Source of the DNA: Streptomyces griseosporeus
GTDB lineage: Bacteria > Actinomycetota > Actinomycetes > Streptomycetales > Streptomycetaceae
Direction: 5' to 3'
NCBI RefSeq assembly: GCF_014656055.1
Contig: NZ_BNBR01000003.1
Span: 306,475-370,474, forward strand
DNA: 64,000 nucleotides
Position numbers and translations under genes: made by a program. The number at the start of each line of letters is the position of its first letter. The stretch's first letter is position 1. The notes beneath the pieces are model-generated. The model made no database searches, was not told the DNA's origin, and saw nothing but the letters and a program-made list of their open reading frames with translations. This document shows, piece after piece, positions 62,439 through 64,000 of this stretch.

Positions 62439-63869
62439 ATGCGCCGTTCGAAAATCGTCTGTACCCTCGGCCCCGCGGTCGACTCCCACGAGCAGCTCGT
62501 CGCGCTGATCGAAGCCGGCATGAACGTAGCCCGCTTCAACTTCAGCCACGGCACCCACGCCGAGCACCAGGGTCGTTACGACCGGGTGCGCGCCGCGTCC
62601 AAGGAGACCGGCCGCGCCGTCGGCGTCCTCGCCGACCTGCAGGGCCCGAAGATCCGTCTGGAGACCTTCGCCGAGGGTCCGGTCGAGCTGGAGCGGGGTG
62701 ACGAGTTCGTCATCACGACCGAGGACGTGCCGGGCGACAAGCACATCTGCGGCACGACCTACAAGGGCCTGCCCGGCGACGTGGCCAAGGGCGACCAGAT
62801 CCTCATCAACGACGGCAACGTCGAGCTGAAGGTCACCGAGGTCGACGGCCCGCGCGTGAGGACGATCGTCATCGAGGGCGGTGTCGTCTCCGACCACAAG
62901 GGCATCAACCTGCCCGGCGCGGCCGTCAACGTCCCGGCCCTGTCCGAGAAGGACGTCGAGGACCTGCGCTTCGCCCTCCGCATGGGCTGCGACCTGGTCG
63001 CCCTGTCCTTCGTCCGCGACGCCAAGGACGTGCAGGACGTCCACCGCGTCATGGACGAGGAGGGCCGCCGCGTCCCCGTCATCGCCAAGGTGGAGAAGCC
63101 GCAGGCGGTGGAGAACATGGAGGACGTCGTGATGGCGTTCGACGGTGTCATGGTCGCCCGTGGCGACCTCGCCGTCGAGTACCCGCTCGAGAAGGTCCCC
63201 ATGGTGCAGAAGCGCCTGATCGAGCTGTGCCGGCGCAACGCCAAGCCGGTGATCGTGGCGACCCAGATGATGGAGTCGATGATCACCAACTCCCGTCCGA
63301 CCCGCGCCGAGGCCTCCGACGTGGCCAACGCGATCCTGGACGGCGCCGACGCGGTCATGCTGTCCGCCGAGTCCAGTGTGGGCGCGTACCCGATCGAGAC
63401 CGTCAAGACGATGTCGAAGATCGTCGCCGCGGCCGAGGAGGAGCTGCTCAGCAAGGGCCTGCAGCCGCTCGTGCCGGGCAAGAAGCCGCGCACGCAGGGC
63501 GGTTCGGTGGCCCGCGCGGCCTGCGAGATCGCCGACTTCCTCGGCGGCAAGGGCCTGATCGCCTTCACCCAGTCCGGCGACACCGCCCGCCGTCTGTGCC
63601 GCTACCGCGCGGCCCAGCCGATCGTGGCGTTCACCACGGACGAGGGCACCCGCAACCAGCTGACGCTGAGCTGGGGCGTCGACCCGCACGTGGTGCCGTT
63701 CGTGAACAGCACCGACGAGATGGTCGACCTGGTCGACCAGGAGGTCGTCAAGCTCAACCGCTTCAGCCCGGGCGACGTCGTGGTCATCACGGCCGGCTCC
63801 CCGCCCGGTGTCCCCGGCACCACCAACATGGTCCGGGTCCACCACCTGGGCGGCGAGGCCCGCGACTGA
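62439..63869 (+). CDS. pyk: Pyruvate kinase
   Basis: A 476-residue glycolytic enzyme converting phosphoenolpyruvate and ADP to pyruvate and ATP. SKIVCTLGPAVDS, MNVARFNFSHGTHAEH, LADLQGPKIRLETF, catalytic Lys in VIAKVEKPQAVENMEDV, metal region VARGDLAVEYP and ATQMMESMI are all present, with a C-terminal regulatory domain (SGDTARRLCRYRAAQPIV). No ribosome site precedes the ATG, consistent with the -10-like box six bases away. Sits 73 bases after ackA but probably has its own promoter. Confidence 0.96.
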   Translation: MRRSKIVCTLGPAVDSHEQLVALIEAGMNVARFNFSHGTHAEHQGRYDRVRAASKETGRAVGVLADLQGPKIRLETFAEGPVELERGDEFVITTEDVPGDKHICGTTYKGLPGDVAKGDQILINDGNVELKVTEVDGPRVRTIVIEGGVVSDHKGINLPGAAVNVPALSEKDVEDLRFALRMGCDLVALSFVRDAKDVQDVHRVMDEEGRRVPVIAKVEKPQAVENMEDVVMAFDGVMVARGDLAVEYPLEKVPMVQKRLIELCRRNAKPVIVATQMMESMITNSRPTRAEASDVANAILDGADAVMLSAESSVGAYPIETVKTMSKIVAAAEEELLSKGLQPLVPGKKPRTQGGSVARAACEIADFLGGKGLIAFTQSGDTARRLCRYRAAQPIVAFTTDEGTRNQLTLSWGVDPHVVPFVNSTDEMVDLVDQEVVKLNRFSPGDVVVITAGSPPGVPGTTNMVRVHHLGGEARD

Positions 63870-64000
63870 CCGCTGACCTCGCGGATCTTCCCGTACGGCG
63901 CCGGGGCCTGTCTGACGATTCGCGTCGTCGCCCGAAGGGCGGCCGCGCGGCGTCAGGTGCGTGCTCTCGGCGTGCCGGCCGGGCACCCGCGTACTGGTTG

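Overview
The window reads as a chromosomal segment of a Streptomyces (or very close actinomycete). Support: very high G+C coding sequence, many GTG starts behind AAGGAG/GGAGG ribosome sites, actinomycete-specific families (SHOCT, DUF397, GAP/Sap, DUF6325, MAB_1171c, DUF2993/LmeA, mycothiol-type DinB, NB-ARC-TPR proteins), and a gene order from pyk-ackA-pta-pfkA to the glgP/glgE-treS-mak-glgB cluster that resembles the S. coelicolor core region as I remember it. I found no rRNA, tRNA, CRISPR array, insertion sequence or phage gene.

Layout. 1-8.6 kb: crotonase, small SHOCT protein, GAP-family membrane protein, DUF6325, two tandem lipoprotein L,D-transpeptidases, glycogen debranching enzyme glgX, LmeA-like protein. 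8.8-14.5 kb: heterodimeric ABC exporter, then an ImmA/IrrE-like metallopeptidase overlapping a seven-helix MAB_1171c membrane protein. 14.8-19.3 kb: two tandem M4 metalloproteases and DUF1990. 19.5-32.1 kb: MFS exporter and the glucan block glgP <-> glgE-treS-mak-glgB, which converts trehalose to maltose, maltose 1-phosphate and branched alpha-glucan. 32.1-41.3 kb: HelR/HelD-like ATPase, MerR-thioredoxin pair, Lrp/AsnC next to an epimerase and an aldo-keto reductase, DinB/MarR pair, MFS/TetR pair. 41.5-45.4 kb: dicarboxylate symporter with a divergent CitA/DcuS-type two-component system.

45.3-51.4 kb is the most unusual part: two inverted paralogous STAND (NB-ARC + TPR) proteins, a four-helix membrane protein and a nucleosidase-fold protein. 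The nucleosidase and one STAND carry the same short motif, GDH(L/I)DFRGGVF. The other STAND starts from a strong ribosome site inside the nucleosidase gene, in another frame, across exactly that motif. I read this as a candidate NLR-like conflict/immunity locus with a nucleoside-cleaving effector. It is followed by an ATPase-fold/XRE/DUF397 trio.

53.2-57.8 kb: GNAT, a sugar ABC importer without its own ATPase whose promoter carries a DasR/HutC-type operator, and a double-HTH regulator. 57.8-63.9 kb: pfkA facing pta-ackA and pyk, i.e. lower glycolysis and acetate overflow.

No gene is called in 1-190 or 63870-64000.
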